Source of the DNA: JAYXXU01 sp049301135
GTDB lineage: Bacteria; Pseudomonadota; Gammaproteobacteria; Pseudomonadales; Moraxellaceae
Reading direction: 5' to 3'
NCBI GenBank assembly: GCA_049301135.1
Contig: JBAQKP010000099.1
Location: 1 to 25,261, forward strand
Length of the DNA: 25,261 nucleotides
Position 1 is the stretch's first letter, and each line of letters opens with the position of its first letter. The notes under the pieces are model-generated. The model was not told the origin of the DNA, ran no database searches, and saw only the letters and a program-made list of their open reading frames with translations. This document shows positions 1 to 7,507 of the stretch, one piece after another. The position numbers and the translations under genes are program-made.

Positions 1-965
1 GTCGCCACCACCTCTTCGACCGCCATCGGATTGGTGGGTTGTGGTGAAATCGCTGCCGCCGCAACGCTTGGGCTGATCTGAGAGAAACGCTCGGCCTGCC
101 GCATCAGCGCTTCAGGCTCAACCACCAAACCACCACCAGGGGCGCGTTGCAGCACCGCAATGCCCTGCTCGTCCACCACCGATTCCAACGTTCCGTTGGC
201 ACCGACTGTGCCACTCGACCCAGCGCCTGCACGACCTTGATCACGAATATCACGCAACACATCGGCTAGATCTGGCTTGGCTTCAGCCTTTTTGCCGCCA
301 CCGTCATTGCTGCGAATGGTTTTATCAATTTCTGGGACTTGCGCTTGATACAGCGCATCTTGAATCAATGGCACCAGTTTGGCCAAGGCGAGTTCTTTGC
401 TAAACAACCGAACCAAGGCAATCTTTTGCACCGCACTCAGCATGATGACCGACAGGCATTCCAGCATCGCTTGCAACAAGGCACGACCGTGATACGGCAA
501 CTGGCTGTGCTCGGTTAGACCGCTGGCCAGCAACTGTAGACGACTAAACGATTCGCCCAAGGTCGGCTCTAAGGCAGCCGACAGACGACTGGCCGCAGTG
601 TCTAGCGACACACTGACTTCCATTTCGGAGCTATCGACCAGCGAAATCTCTTGAAAATTTAGATCGGTAGATTTGGCATCTTTTTTTTGTGCCAACTGAT
701 TAAACCGATGCAGTTGCGCCTCCAACACACCGGCAATACGCGGCTCGATCTGGGCACGATTGCGGCGCAACTCCAAAATAATGTCGAGATATGGCTGCTG
801 CTCGTTGTCCGGCACGTTTTGACACAGCAACATCACGTTACTGGGCAAGTTATCCAGAAATTTTAAAAAAATCGGGACGAAAAAATCACTCAACCCTTGA
901 CGCAGAGCATCGCTAAAACGCAACAATGTTGCTTGGGGCGGCACAGGCTTGGTCTGGCTCATCAT
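1..965 (-). CDS. DUF1631 family protein, N-terminal part (runs off the window)
   Basis: The minus strand is open from an ATG ATG pair at 965/962 to the window edge, about 321 codons. The translation begins MMSQTKPVPPQATLLRFSDA and continues with a helical region rich in Leu, Gln and Glu (QQPYLDIILELRRNRAQIEP, then LAQKKDAKSTDLNFQEISLV). It has a Gly/Ser/Ala-rich linker around residues 250-290. This N-terminal pattern, and the position divergent from nadC, fit the DUF1631 family of Pseudomonas and Acinetobacter. Members are cytosolic-looking proteins of several hundred residues without an agreed function. No signal peptide or membrane segment is visible in this part. The second ATG (962) may be the true start. 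The family name is recognition from memory of sequence style and neighbourhood, so moderate certainty. Confidence 0.72.
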   Translation of the reverse strand, partial: MMSQTKPVPPQATLLRFSDALRQGLSDFFVPIFLKFLDNLPSNVMLLCQNVPDNEQQPYLDIILELRRNRAQIEPRIAGVLEAQLHRFNQLAQKKDAKSTDLNFQEISLVDSSEMEVSVSLDTAASRLSAALEPTLGESFSRLQLLASGLTEHSQLPYHGRALLQAMLECLSVIMLSAVQKIALVRLFSKELALAKLVPLIQDALYQAQVPEIDKTIRSNDGGGKKAEAKPDLADVLRDIRDQGRAGAGSSGTVGANGTLESVVDEQGIAVLQRAPGGGLVVEPEALMRQAERFSQISPSVAAAAISPQPTNPMAVEEVVA

Positions 966-1112
966 GGCATCATGCACGGTATTATCGGTTCCTATAGTCT
1001 AATATATACTGTGTTCGAATGCTTGGCACAACACAGAATGTGTACTACGCCGCATTCTATCGGCTTTTTTTGCATAACCCTTAGATTCTTTTTTTGGTAA
1101 CGGCAGCTTTTC

Positions 1113-1955
1113 ATGATCTCAAGCGAACAACTTCTCTCTGCAATTCAAGACAATACCACCGTTGCGCTGGCGGAAGATGTCGGTGCGCAAGACATCACAG
1201 CCAGCCTGATTCCCGCTGATCAAAGCGCAGTTGCACGAGTCTTGACCCGAGAAAGCATGATTTTGGCCGGTCGGCCGTGGGTTGATCAGTTGTTTGCACA
1301 GCTTGACCCGCAAGTCACCGTCACATGGTTGGCCGAAGAAGGCAGTCGAGTCGCGGCCAATCAGCCGTTTTTACAGCTTTCTGGCTCGGCGCGTAGCCTG
1401 CTGACCGGCGAACGAGCAGCATTGAACTTTGTACAAACCTTGTCCGCAGTGGCGACCAAAGTCGCACATTACGTCGCCATTATTGACGGTTTAAATACCC
1501 AAATTCTCGACACTCGCAAGACTATCCCCGGCTTACGAATTGCACAAAAATATGCAGTGACCATCGGCGGCGGTAAGAACCACCGCATCGGCTTATACGA
1601 TGCGTTTTTGATTAAAGAAAATCACATCGCCGCCTGTGGGGGCATTACACAAGCCGTCGCAACCGCCCGTCAGATCGCGCCCAATAAACCAGTCGAAGTC
1701 GAAGTGGAAAACTTCGATGAACTCGACCAAGCACTACAGGCTGGCGCAGACATCGTGATGCTGGATAATTTTAGCCTAGACGACATGCGCCGTGCCGTTC
1801 AACACGTCGCAGGGCGTTGTAAACTCGAAGCCTCCGGCAACATCACCGACCAGACCCTACGCGCAGTCGCTGAAACTGGCGTGGACTATGTCTCGATGGG
1901 CACGCTGACCAAGGATATTCAGGCGATTGATTTGTCGATGCGTTTTGTCGAATAA
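1113..1955 (+). CDS. nadC: Quinolinate phosphoribosyltransferase (carboxylating)
   Basis: A 280-residue protein of normal length for the family. It converts quinolinate and phosphoribosyl pyrophosphate to nicotinate mononucleotide, CO2 and pyrophosphate in de novo NAD synthesis in the cytosol. Visible signatures are the LLTGERAALNFVQTLS helix (about residues 96-111), the DTRKTIPGLR substrate-binding segment (about 132-141), GGGKNHRIGLYDAFLIKENH (about 151-170) and the C-terminal barrel strands VEVEVENFDE, VMLDNFS and KLEASGNI. The ATG at 1113 places the start just before the N-terminal domain, but the Shine-Dalgarno sequence is weak. It is divergent from the DUF1631 gene (147-bp spacer) and ends 8 bp from the convergent yfiB stop. 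I see no hairpin terminator in that gap. Confidence 0.97.
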   Translation: MISSEQLLSAIQDNTTVALAEDVGAQDITASLIPADQSAVARVLTRESMILAGRPWVDQLFAQLDPQVTVTWLAEEGSRVAANQPFLQLSGSARSLLTGERAALNFVQTLSAVATKVAHYVAIIDGLNTQILDTRKTIPGLRIAQKYAVTIGGGKNHRIGLYDAFLIKENHIAACGGITQAVATARQIAPNKPVEVEVENFDELDQALQAGADIVMLDNFSLDDMRRAVQHVAGRCKLEASGNITDQTLRAVAETGVDYVSMGTLTKDIQAIDLSMRFVE

Positions 1956-1963
1956 ACGCGACC

Positions 1964-2455
1964 TTACGGCACAATCACCACAGCCACCCGTCGATTGCTG
2001 GCACGGCCTTCCTCGGTGTCGTTGCTGGCCATCGCTCGATTTGAGCCGTAGCCTTCGACGCTCATATGTGCTGGCGCAAAACCGCCTTTTTGTAGCACCT
2101 CAAACACCGCTTGGGCACGGTTTTTTGATAAGGTCTGGTTATACTCGACTGCACCGGTGCTGTCGGTATGACCTTGCACCCGTAGCCGCTGAATCTCAAT
2201 CGCTCGCAAACGCTGTGCTAAACCAATCAGTGGCTGCTGCTTCTCTTCGGCAATCTCGTACTGACTCACCTCAAATAAAATCCGATCTGGCAAATCCAGC
2301 AACCAACCATCGGTGCCCAAACTAAAGCCCTCTTGCTTGACCACGGCAACCTGTGCCGGATTCAGTCCACCTTGTAGCACAGGCACAGACTGACACGCCG
2401 CCAAACTGGCGGTCAAAACCACAATACGCAGGCCGTGCCATAACTTAATAACCAT
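1964..2455 (-). CDS. yfiB: YfiB-type OmpA-domain outer-membrane lipoprotein
   Basis: A 163-residue lipoprotein. It has a short signal peptide with lipobox LAAC (Cys21) followed by Gln, which predicts outer-membrane sorting. Residues about 55-163 form an OmpA/Pal peptidoglycan-binding domain with HTDSTG (Asp98) and NQTLSKNRAQAV (Arg113), the usual diaminopimelate-binding pair. In Pseudomonas the family member YfiB captures YfiR at the outer membrane and so relieves repression of the cyclase YfiN. The linker here has Phe44 and Trp51, spaced like the two aromatic residues (F48 and W55, from memory) that contact YfiR in P. aeruginosa. The start overlaps the end of yfiN by 11 bp, so the two are translationally linked. 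Last gene of the yfiRNB operon, convergent with nadC. Confidence 0.88.
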   Translation of the reverse strand: MVIKLWHGLRIVVLTASLAACQSVPVLQGGLNPAQVAVVKQEGFSLGTDGWLLDLPDRILFEVSQYEIAEEKQQPLIGLAQRLRAIEIQRLRVQGHTDSTGAVEYNQTLSKNRAQAVFEVLQKGGFAPAHMSVEGYGSNRAMASNDTEEGRASNRRVAVVIVP

Positions 2456-3695
2456 ATTTTTTTCCTAGGGTTGATGAGTATTGATACAACGCATAACGCT
2501 GCTCTGGCGATGCTTTGGCACTATACATGGCTTGATCGGCATGGTGAATCAACTGCTGTGGCGTTACGGCATCGACCGACATCGCCACACCCACACTAAA
2601 ACTAAAATAAATCGACTGGCCATTTGGCAAATAGATCGGCTCATGCGTGGCATTCAGCACATTTTGCACCACCAGCAACACATGCTCGACTGAGCTGATA
2701 TTGGGTAGAATCACCGCAAACTCGTCACCGCCCAATCGCGCCATAAAATCATGCTGACGCAAATACTGCGTCAGCCGACGTGCCATTTCGATCAGCACCA
2801 AGTCACCGGCCTGATGACCATAGGTGTCGTTTACCCCTTTAAAGCCATCCCCATCAATAAAAAATAAAGCCACCTTATCGCGCTGATCGGCTTGCTCATA
2901 CAGCCGCTCCAAATACTCTTCAAAGTAAGCACGATTGGCAAGACCAGTCAGATCATCATGGCGGGCTTGATGTGCCAAGCGTTTGTTTTCGTGAGCAATA
3001 TCATTATGCCATTCGTCAAGCTCGACCAATAACGCATTAAAGGTCATGCCCAACTGATTCAGCTCATCGAACACATCTTGTGGCATTCTCAGGTTAAATG
3101 CGCGCTGCTGTTTAATCAGATTTGCCGTGTAATTGACCCGATCAAATGACAGCATAATATGATGATAGGCACGGTAGGTCAGACCCGCAATACAGATCAA
3201 AATCAGCAGCAACGTCACAATCATCGCCGCAAAGACCTGCGCCGCAAAGCTCAACATAGACTTTGAACTGCCGTAAACCCGTACCCAACCAATGGTTTTT
3301 TCTTGATGGACAATCGCCATCGACACTGGGGTAATATTTTTAAACACCAAATGCTCAAACCAAAACTCAGACTGATTGGCGCGTAAATCCACCTCGGCCA
3401 ACAGCGTTTCATCCTGATCTAACACCTGAATTTTGTTGACTTCTTGGCCCTGACTGACCTGCTCAATCGACTCTTGGATGGCATCGGTATCTCTAAATAC
3501 CACCGCCGCATCCACCCGATGCCGTACCGTATCGGCAATCAATAGACTGTTTTTATTGCTATAGCGATCCAAGGTGTAAAACGAAATAAACGAAATCGCT
3601 GAACCACCGATCAAAATAATCACCAGTAAAATCAGCAACTGTGTACGGTTCAAGATCGAACGTAAAGACGGCATTTTCGGTTGTTCTAATCGCAT
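2445..3695 (-). CDS. yfiN: YfiN/TpbB-type membrane diguanylate cyclase
   Basis: A 416-residue inner-membrane enzyme that makes cyclic di-GMP from two GTP. Domain order: transmembrane segment at about 18-41, periplasmic sensor domain at about 42-148, second transmembrane segment at about 150-172, HAMP linker at about 175-230, GGDEF domain at about 245-410. The catalytic motif is intact (GGDEF at 322-326), as are HDDLTGLANR (246-255) and DGDGFKGVND (281-290). RQHD at 313-316, five residues before GGDEF, matches the RxxD inhibitory site. The ATG at 3695 follows AGGA within the end of yfiR, and yfiR stops 5 bp upstream. YfiR is known to hold this type of cyclase inactive from the periplasm, and flanking yfiR and yfiB make the assignment firm. 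Output is probably biofilm or surface attachment; no target is visible here. Confidence 0.92.
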   Translation of the reverse strand: MRLEQPKMPSLRSILNRTQLLILLVIILIGGSAISFISFYTLDRYSNKNSLLIADTVRHRVDAAVVFRDTDAIQESIEQVSQGQEVNKIQVLDQDETLLAEVDLRANQSEFWFEHLVFKNITPVSMAIVHQEKTIGWVRVYGSSKSMLSFAAQVFAAMIVTLLLILICIAGLTYRAYHHIMLSFDRVNYTANLIKQQRAFNLRMPQDVFDELNQLGMTFNALLVELDEWHNDIAHENKRLAHQARHDDLTGLANRAYFEEYLERLYEQADQRDKVALFFIDGDGFKGVNDTYGHQAGDLVLIEMARRLTQYLRQHDFMARLGGDEFAVILPNISSVEHVLLVVQNVLNATHEPIYLPNGQSIYFSFSVGVAMSVDAVTPQQLIHHADQAMYSAKASPEQRYALYQYSSTLGKKYGY

Positions 3696-3700
3696 GCCGA

Positions 3701-4258
3701 TTAATCCTGCTGCGGCAAAGGCTTGGCCAACATCAACACTTTCGAGCTGATTTTAACGCCACTTTGCTTGAGTGAGTCGAGATTAAGACTAAAACTGGGA
3801 ACACCCTGCGTGATACTAAGACAAAAACTACTGCCAACGACACAAGCCGGTTGATTTAAACTCAAGGTCAAAATCCGTCGCACACCGCGCTGGTTGATGA
3901 TCTCCTGCTGTTGCGCAGGCGGCGTGTTCTCAAAAAACAAAACATGGCATTGCTGCGTCAGGTCGGCGGTTTTGGCGGTTTTTGACCAGACCCGTAGTTG
4001 CTGCGGCGACTTGGCTTGCAATGGCAAAAGCACATTAAAATAATGCGGTGAATCAATCACACAGACATGCACCAGCTCATCCGGTTGCACCCACTGTGTA
4101 TAGCTGATAATCCCCAACACCATTTGCGCGAGTTTTTGATCAGTACTGTGTGTGGGGGTGTGAGGCGTGGTGGTTTGGACAGCAGGTTCTGTAGTGGCGT
4201 GTGCCAGCAGCGGCAATACAGCAAGTAACACACTGATCCGCCGTATCCAGCGCAGCAT
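3701..4258 (-). CDS. yfiR: YfiR-type periplasmic repressor of the diguanylate cyclase
   Basis: From the ATG at 4258 this is a 185-residue protein with a clear Sec signal peptide (MLRWIRRISVLLAVLPLLAHA region), so it acts in the periplasm. An in-frame ATG at 4330 would add 24 residues in front of the signal peptide, so I chose the inner start although its ribosome site is weak. Four cysteines at 66, 104, 139 and 146 have almost the same spacing as the two disulfide pairs of P. aeruginosa YfiR (71/110 and 145/152). Members (DUF4154) bind the periplasmic part of YfiN and shut it off. Redox state and YfiB control release. First gene of the operon, followed by yfiN after 5 bp. The 163 bp between this start and the upstream regulator must hold its promoter, but I could not pick one with confidence. 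Confidence 0.87.
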   Translation of the reverse strand: MLRWIRRISVLLAVLPLLAHATTEPAVQTTTPHTPTHSTDQKLAQMVLGIISYTQWVQPDELVHVCVIDSPHYFNVLLPLQAKSPQQLRVWSKTAKTADLTQQCHVLFFENTPPAQQQEIINQRGVRRILTLSLNQPACVVGSSFCLSITQGVPSFSLNLDSLKQSGVKISSKVLMLAKPLPQQD

Positions 4259-4421
4259 AAAGCACAAACGAACGATGCGTATCGGTAAAGTGATCAGTCG
4301 ATGGGTCTCACACCTAAAAAAAGCGGTCATGGCGGGCTGCGCAAAAAGTCCATTTATTGCAGGTCACATTATGGACACAATCGTGTGGCCAAGTCATGTG
4401 CCAGCAGCCCAACGCGGCTAT

Positions 4422-5066
4422 TTAATCGACTGAGCGCACACCACTGAGCGAACCTCGAAACAACAACTGGGCTTGGCGGGTACTGCGCTCGATCAACTGC
4501 TCACGCTGTACCGCAAGTCCATTGGGGTCATGCCGATTCGGCAGATTGAGCCAAGTCATCGCCCAAGCAAACGCCAAGTTAATCAAAATCTCAGCGGTAA
4601 TCTGTACATCCATCAACGCCAAATGCTGAAAACTCGGCAAACGCTGCATATCACGGGTCAGATCATCAATAAAAAACTGGATTTCTTTGGCAATCGCGTC
4701 ACGCACCGAACTGGTGCCACCCCAGCGCTCCCCGACCAGAAAACCCCAGTGCTGCCGCGCACCTTCGACCGAATAAAAGAACTGCTCAATACTCAATCGG
4801 GTATGCGACGTGGTATCTACGCTATAGCTTTCGCGCAGCCGCTTCAATAACTCGTGCAATACCACGCAGACTTGATCGACCAGATCGACCCCGAGTGCAT
4901 CCATATCGACAAAGTGTCGATAAAACGCCGTCGGCACTAAACCAGCCTCACGCGCCACTTCACGCAGACTGATGATGCTAAACGACCGGCCAGCCGTACT
5001 CAACCCAAGCGCAGCGTCGAGTAAGGCTTGGCGGGTCTGTTGTTTGCGTTCATCACGAAGCGACAT
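4422..5066 (-). CDS. desT: TetR-family regulator of unsaturated fatty acid synthesis (DesT/FabR type)
   Basis: A 214-residue repressor. The N-terminal helix-turn-helix reads ISLREVAREAGLVPTAFYRH, which is the FabR/DesT version of TetR DNA-binding domains. The core, with AIAKEIQFFIDDL, also follows FabR. Known members sense the saturated/unsaturated acyl-CoA or acyl-ACP ratio and repress desaturase or fab genes. The ATG at 5066 has GAG-rich sequence 6-10 bp upstream. A GTG nine bases earlier (5075) lacks a ribosome site and is less likely. Divergent from the desaturase operon across a 207-bp spacer that contains two inverted-repeat operators, so control of that operon is very likely. The operators lie 85-140 bp from this start, so autoregulation is possible but not shown. 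FabR and DesT cannot be separated by sequence alone; the neighbours favour DesT. Confidence 0.88.
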   Translation of the reverse strand: MSLRDERKQQTRQALLDAALGLSTAGRSFSIISLREVAREAGLVPTAFYRHFVDMDALGVDLVDQVCVVLHELLKRLRESYSVDTTSHTRLSIEQFFYSVEGARQHWGFLVGERWGGTSSVRDAIAKEIQFFIDDLTRDMQRLPSFQHLALMDVQITAEILINLAFAWAMTWLNLPNRHDPNGLAVQREQLIERSTRQAQLLFRGSLSGVRSVD

Positions 5067-5150
5067 AAGGCTCACTCAATCAAAAAAACAGAATAGGTCA
5101 ACACACGCGTAGTTTAGCAAAAAGCCACTCATCGCTTGATTAAAAAATTC

Positions 5151-5168
5151 AGTGAACGGGTGTTGACT
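5151..5168. promoter_or_regulatory. Operator 1 for the DesT-type regulator
   Basis: The 18-bp sequence AGTGAACGGGTGTTGACT is an inverted repeat of two 7-bp arms (AGTGAAC and GTTGACT, 6 of 7 symmetric) around 4 bp. It agrees closely with the DesT site I recall from P. aeruginosa (AGTGAACGCTTGTTGACT). It covers the -35 box of the desaturase promoter at 5163, which suits repression. Confidence 0.8.
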
Positions 5169-5191
5169 AAAATCCATTCTAGCGATACTGT
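5163..5191 (+). promoter_or_regulatory. Putative sigma-70 promoter of the desaturase operon
   Basis: TTGACT (5163-5168) and TACTGT (5186-5191) are separated by exactly 17 bp. The -35 box is strong and the -10 box is weak (3 of 6). Both operators overlap it: operator 1 on the -35 and operator 2 on the -10 and probable start region. The transcript would begin about 75 bp before the reductase gene. Confidence 0.5.
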
Positions 5192-5206
5192 GTACACATG
5201 TTCACT
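5189..5206. promoter_or_regulatory. Operator 2 for the DesT-type regulator
   Basis: TGTGTACACATGTTCACT has the same 7-4-7 layout as operator 1. The right arm GTTCACT is the exact complement of AGTGAAC, and the left arm TGTGTAC matches that arm at 5 of 7 positions. It sits over the -10 and likely transcription start of the divergent desaturase promoter. The shared layout makes it more convincing than either site alone. Confidence 0.65.
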
Positions 5207-5219
5207 TATATCACAGTTG

Positions 5220-5232
5220 TTCACCAAGTGAA
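5220..5232. repeat. Inverted repeat TTCAC-CAA-GTGAA in the leader
   Basis: A perfect 5-bp inverted repeat with a 3-bp centre. Its arms are the same GTTCAC/AGTGAA words found in the two operators, but in the opposite (everted) arrangement. It lies in the probable leader of the desaturase transcript. It may be an extra half-site pair or chance. Confidence 0.4.
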
Positions 5233-5273
5233 TTCCTGTAACCGCCCAGTGCGAAAATTACGAAGGTGCCGCC

Positions 5274-6305
5274 ATGATGCAGACTAGCTACCGCCCACAT
5301 TGGATTCGTGAAGATTTTGTCGACTATGTACTCGGTCAAGTCAACCCGATGTGGACTTGGCAGCGGGTCATGGCACGCGTTGACGCGATTGAGCCTATCG
5401 CCGATGACATGATCAAACTGACCCTCAGCCCAAATAAACATTTTAACCCAAGCCAAGTGCAAGCGGGTCAATTTGTCATGCTGACCGTGCGGATTGATGG
5501 TGTACAACATCAACGCGCCTACAGTCTGGTCAGCTCGCCAGACAGCCAAACCTTAGTGTTTGGCATCAAAAAACAAGGCCGCGTGTCACGCTATCTGGCT
5601 GAACGCGCCCAAGTCGGTGATGTGATCGAAATCAGTCAAGCTGCTGGTGAATTCACCTTAAATGAAGCACCAGCTGCCAAGCTGTTCGTGTCGGCAGGCA
5701 GCGGGATCACCCCAATTGTGCCAATGATCAAGCAAGCCTTGAGCGCAAACAATACCGATGCGGTGAGCCTGATTTACTACTCACGCGATCCGGCATTTCG
5801 TGCCGAACTCGAAGCACTCGCGGCGCAATATCCATTGTTTAGCCTGCACATCATCGTCGATAGCGCCGAGAAACCAGCGTTTTTTAATGCCGAAACCCTT
5901 GATCAGCTCTGTCCTGATGCCGCCAAGCGTGACACTTACGTCTGCGCAGCACCAGGTTTAATGAAAGCCACTCGCCTGCTGTGGGCAGAGCGTGGCTGGA
6001 GTGCACGTCTCAAGCAAGAGAGCTTTTTGCCGGTCACCATTGATGAAAATGCCACTGCCGTACCTGTGACCTTCCGTCGCAGTCAACGTGATTTTGAAGC
6101 CAAAGGCAATCTGCTGGCCAGCGCTGAAGCAGCGGGTCTAAAACCTGCCTTCGGCTGCCGGATGGGCATCTGCAACACCTGTGTTTGTACCAAAGTTTCT
6201 GGAATCGTGCGCAATCTTGCGACAGGCGAAATCAACGACCAAAACAACGTTCAGATCAAACTGTGCGTGAGTGAAGCGGTTAGTCCTGTCCAAATCGACC
6301 TGTAA
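5274..6305 (+). CDS. desC: Ferredoxin reductase with C-terminal 2Fe-2S domain (electron donor to the desaturase)
   Basis: A 343-residue flavoprotein that should pass electrons from NAD(P)H through FAD and an iron-sulfur centre to the desaturase encoded next. The FAD-binding barrel has RAYS at 81-84. The nucleotide-binding domain has AGSGITP at 141-147 and ends with VCAAPGLM near 223. The C-terminal ferredoxin domain binds 2Fe-2S through Cys295, Cys300, Cys303 and Cys331, the plant-type C-x4-C-x2-C-xn-C pattern. AAGG lies 8 bp before ATG 5274; a second ATG follows at once. The next gene starts 32 bp downstream. In P. aeruginosa the equivalent desC-desB pair is repressed by the divergent desT, and the layout here is the same. 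The symbol is assigned on this synteny. The reductase domains themselves occur in many oxygenase systems. Confidence 0.9.
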   Translation: MMQTSYRPHWIREDFVDYVLGQVNPMWTWQRVMARVDAIEPIADDMIKLTLSPNKHFNPSQVQAGQFVMLTVRIDGVQHQRAYSLVSSPDSQTLVFGIKKQGRVSRYLAERAQVGDVIEISQAAGEFTLNEAPAAKLFVSAGSGITPIVPMIKQALSANNTDAVSLIYYSRDPAFRAELEALAAQYPLFSLHIIVDSAEKPAFFNAETLDQLCPDAAKRDTYVCAAPGLMKATRLLWAERGWSARLKQESFLPVTIDENATAVPVTFRRSQRDFEAKGNLLASAEAAGLKPAFGCRMGICNTCVCTKVSGIVRNLATGEINDQNNVQIKLCVSEAVSPVQIDL

Positions 6306-6337
6306 TCCAACCCTATACGCATCAGAGGAATTACACC

Positions 6338-7507
6338 ATGAATATGTCAATCCCAGCCTATGCCTTCCAATCTAAAAGCCGTGTCCTCACCGACGCCGAA
6401 AAAGCTGAATTTGGTCGTCGCGTTGATGAAATCCGCGAAACCGTGATGCAAAACCTCGGCAAAACCGATGCCGATCACGTCTATAAAGTGCGTAACTTTG
6501 TCCGCAGAACCGAAATCGCTTCGCGCGCCATGCTGATGTTTGGCGGCTGGATTCCTCCAGTTTGGCTGATCGCCACTGGCATGCTTGGCGTCTCGAAAAT
6601 CGTCGAAAACATGGAACTTGGTCACAACGTCATGCACGGTCAGTACGACTGGCTCAACGACCCAAGCCTGAGTGGTGCAACCTACGACTGGGACACCATC
6701 TGTACCGGCGAAGACTGGAAATACACCCACAACTATGTCCACCACACCTACACCAACGTGCTCGGTCGTGATCACGACATCGGCTACGGCGTGATGCGCA
6801 TGACCCGTGAACAAGAGTGGGAGCCGCGCTTTTTGCTCAACGTGCCGATGGCTGCCATCCTGTCAACTGGGTTTGAGTGGCTACTCAGTCTGCAACGGCT
6901 TGAATTTGAAAAAGTCTTGCATGGTGAAAAAACCCTGAAAGAAGTTTATGTACAGTCAGCCAACTTACGCAAAAAGATGGTTCGTCAGTTTGGTAAAGAC
7001 TATGTGTTTTTCCCATTGATCGCAGGCCCAATGTTCTTGCCAGTGCTGGCAGGTAACTTTACCGCCAACCTGATTCGTAACTTTTGGGCATCCGCTGTCA
7101 TCTACTGTGGTCACTTCACCGCCGATGCTGAGATGTTTGAAGACAACATCGAAAACGAAACCCGTGCAGACTGGTATTTGCGCCAAATCAAAGGCTCTAG
7201 TAACTTCACTGGCGGCAACATCATCCACTTCATGAGTGGTAACCTGAGCCATCAGATCGAACATCACTTGTTCCCTGATATGCCTGCCAACCGCTATCGT
7301 GATGTTGCACCACAGATCGAAGCGTTGTGTAACGAATACGGCCAGCACTACAATAAAGCCAGTTTTGCCAAACAATTTGCCAGCGTTTGGGTACGGCTTG
7401 CGGTACACTCTTTACCGAACAACGTGGTTGACGCGGTCGGTCATAGCACCAACAGCATCAAACAACGGATCAGTCGGATTTTTAGTCGTCAGGCCAAGGC
7501 AGTATGA
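6338..7507 (+). CDS. desB: Membrane acyl-CoA/fatty acid desaturase
   Basis: A 389-residue integral membrane di-iron enzyme of the fatty acid desaturase family. It probably inserts a delta-9 double bond in acyl-CoA chains using O2 and the electrons from the preceding reductase. The three histidine boxes are complete: HNVMH at 96-100, HNYVHH at 131-136 and HQIEHH at 305-310. Hydrophobic stretches lie near 62-85, 165-185 and 225-258. AGAGGAA is well placed before ATG 6338. Membrane fluidity control is the expected role, under the divergent TetR regulator. The end overlaps the next gene by 4 bp (ATGA). The substrate (acyl-CoA rather than phospholipid) is inferred from the DesB-like operon, not from sequence. 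Confidence 0.93.
   Translation: MNMSIPAYAFQSKSRVLTDAEKAEFGRRVDEIRETVMQNLGKTDADHVYKVRNFVRRTEIASRAMLMFGGWIPPVWLIATGMLGVSKIVENMELGHNVMHGQYDWLNDPSLSGATYDWDTICTGEDWKYTHNYVHHTYTNVLGRDHDIGYGVMRMTREQEWEPRFLLNVPMAAILSTGFEWLLSLQRLEFEKVLHGEKTLKEVYVQSANLRKKMVRQFGKDYVFFPLIAGPMFLPVLAGNFTANLIRNFWASAVIYCGHFTADAEMFEDNIENETRADWYLRQIKGSSNFTGGNIIHFMSGNLSHQIEHHLFPDMPANRYRDVAPQIEALCNEYGQHYNKASFAKQFASVWVRLAVHSLPNNVVDAVGHSTNSIKQRISRIFSRQAKAV

Noticed and set aside
897..1100. Short 67-codon frame in the spacer before nadC
   Set aside because: It lies antisense to the DUF1631 start and its sequence looks random; it has no ribosome site.
1927..2325. 132-codon plus-strand frame over yfiB
   Set aside because: It overlaps the well-supported yfiB gene, has a composition unlike a protein (many Arg, Ser, Cys) and no ribosome site.
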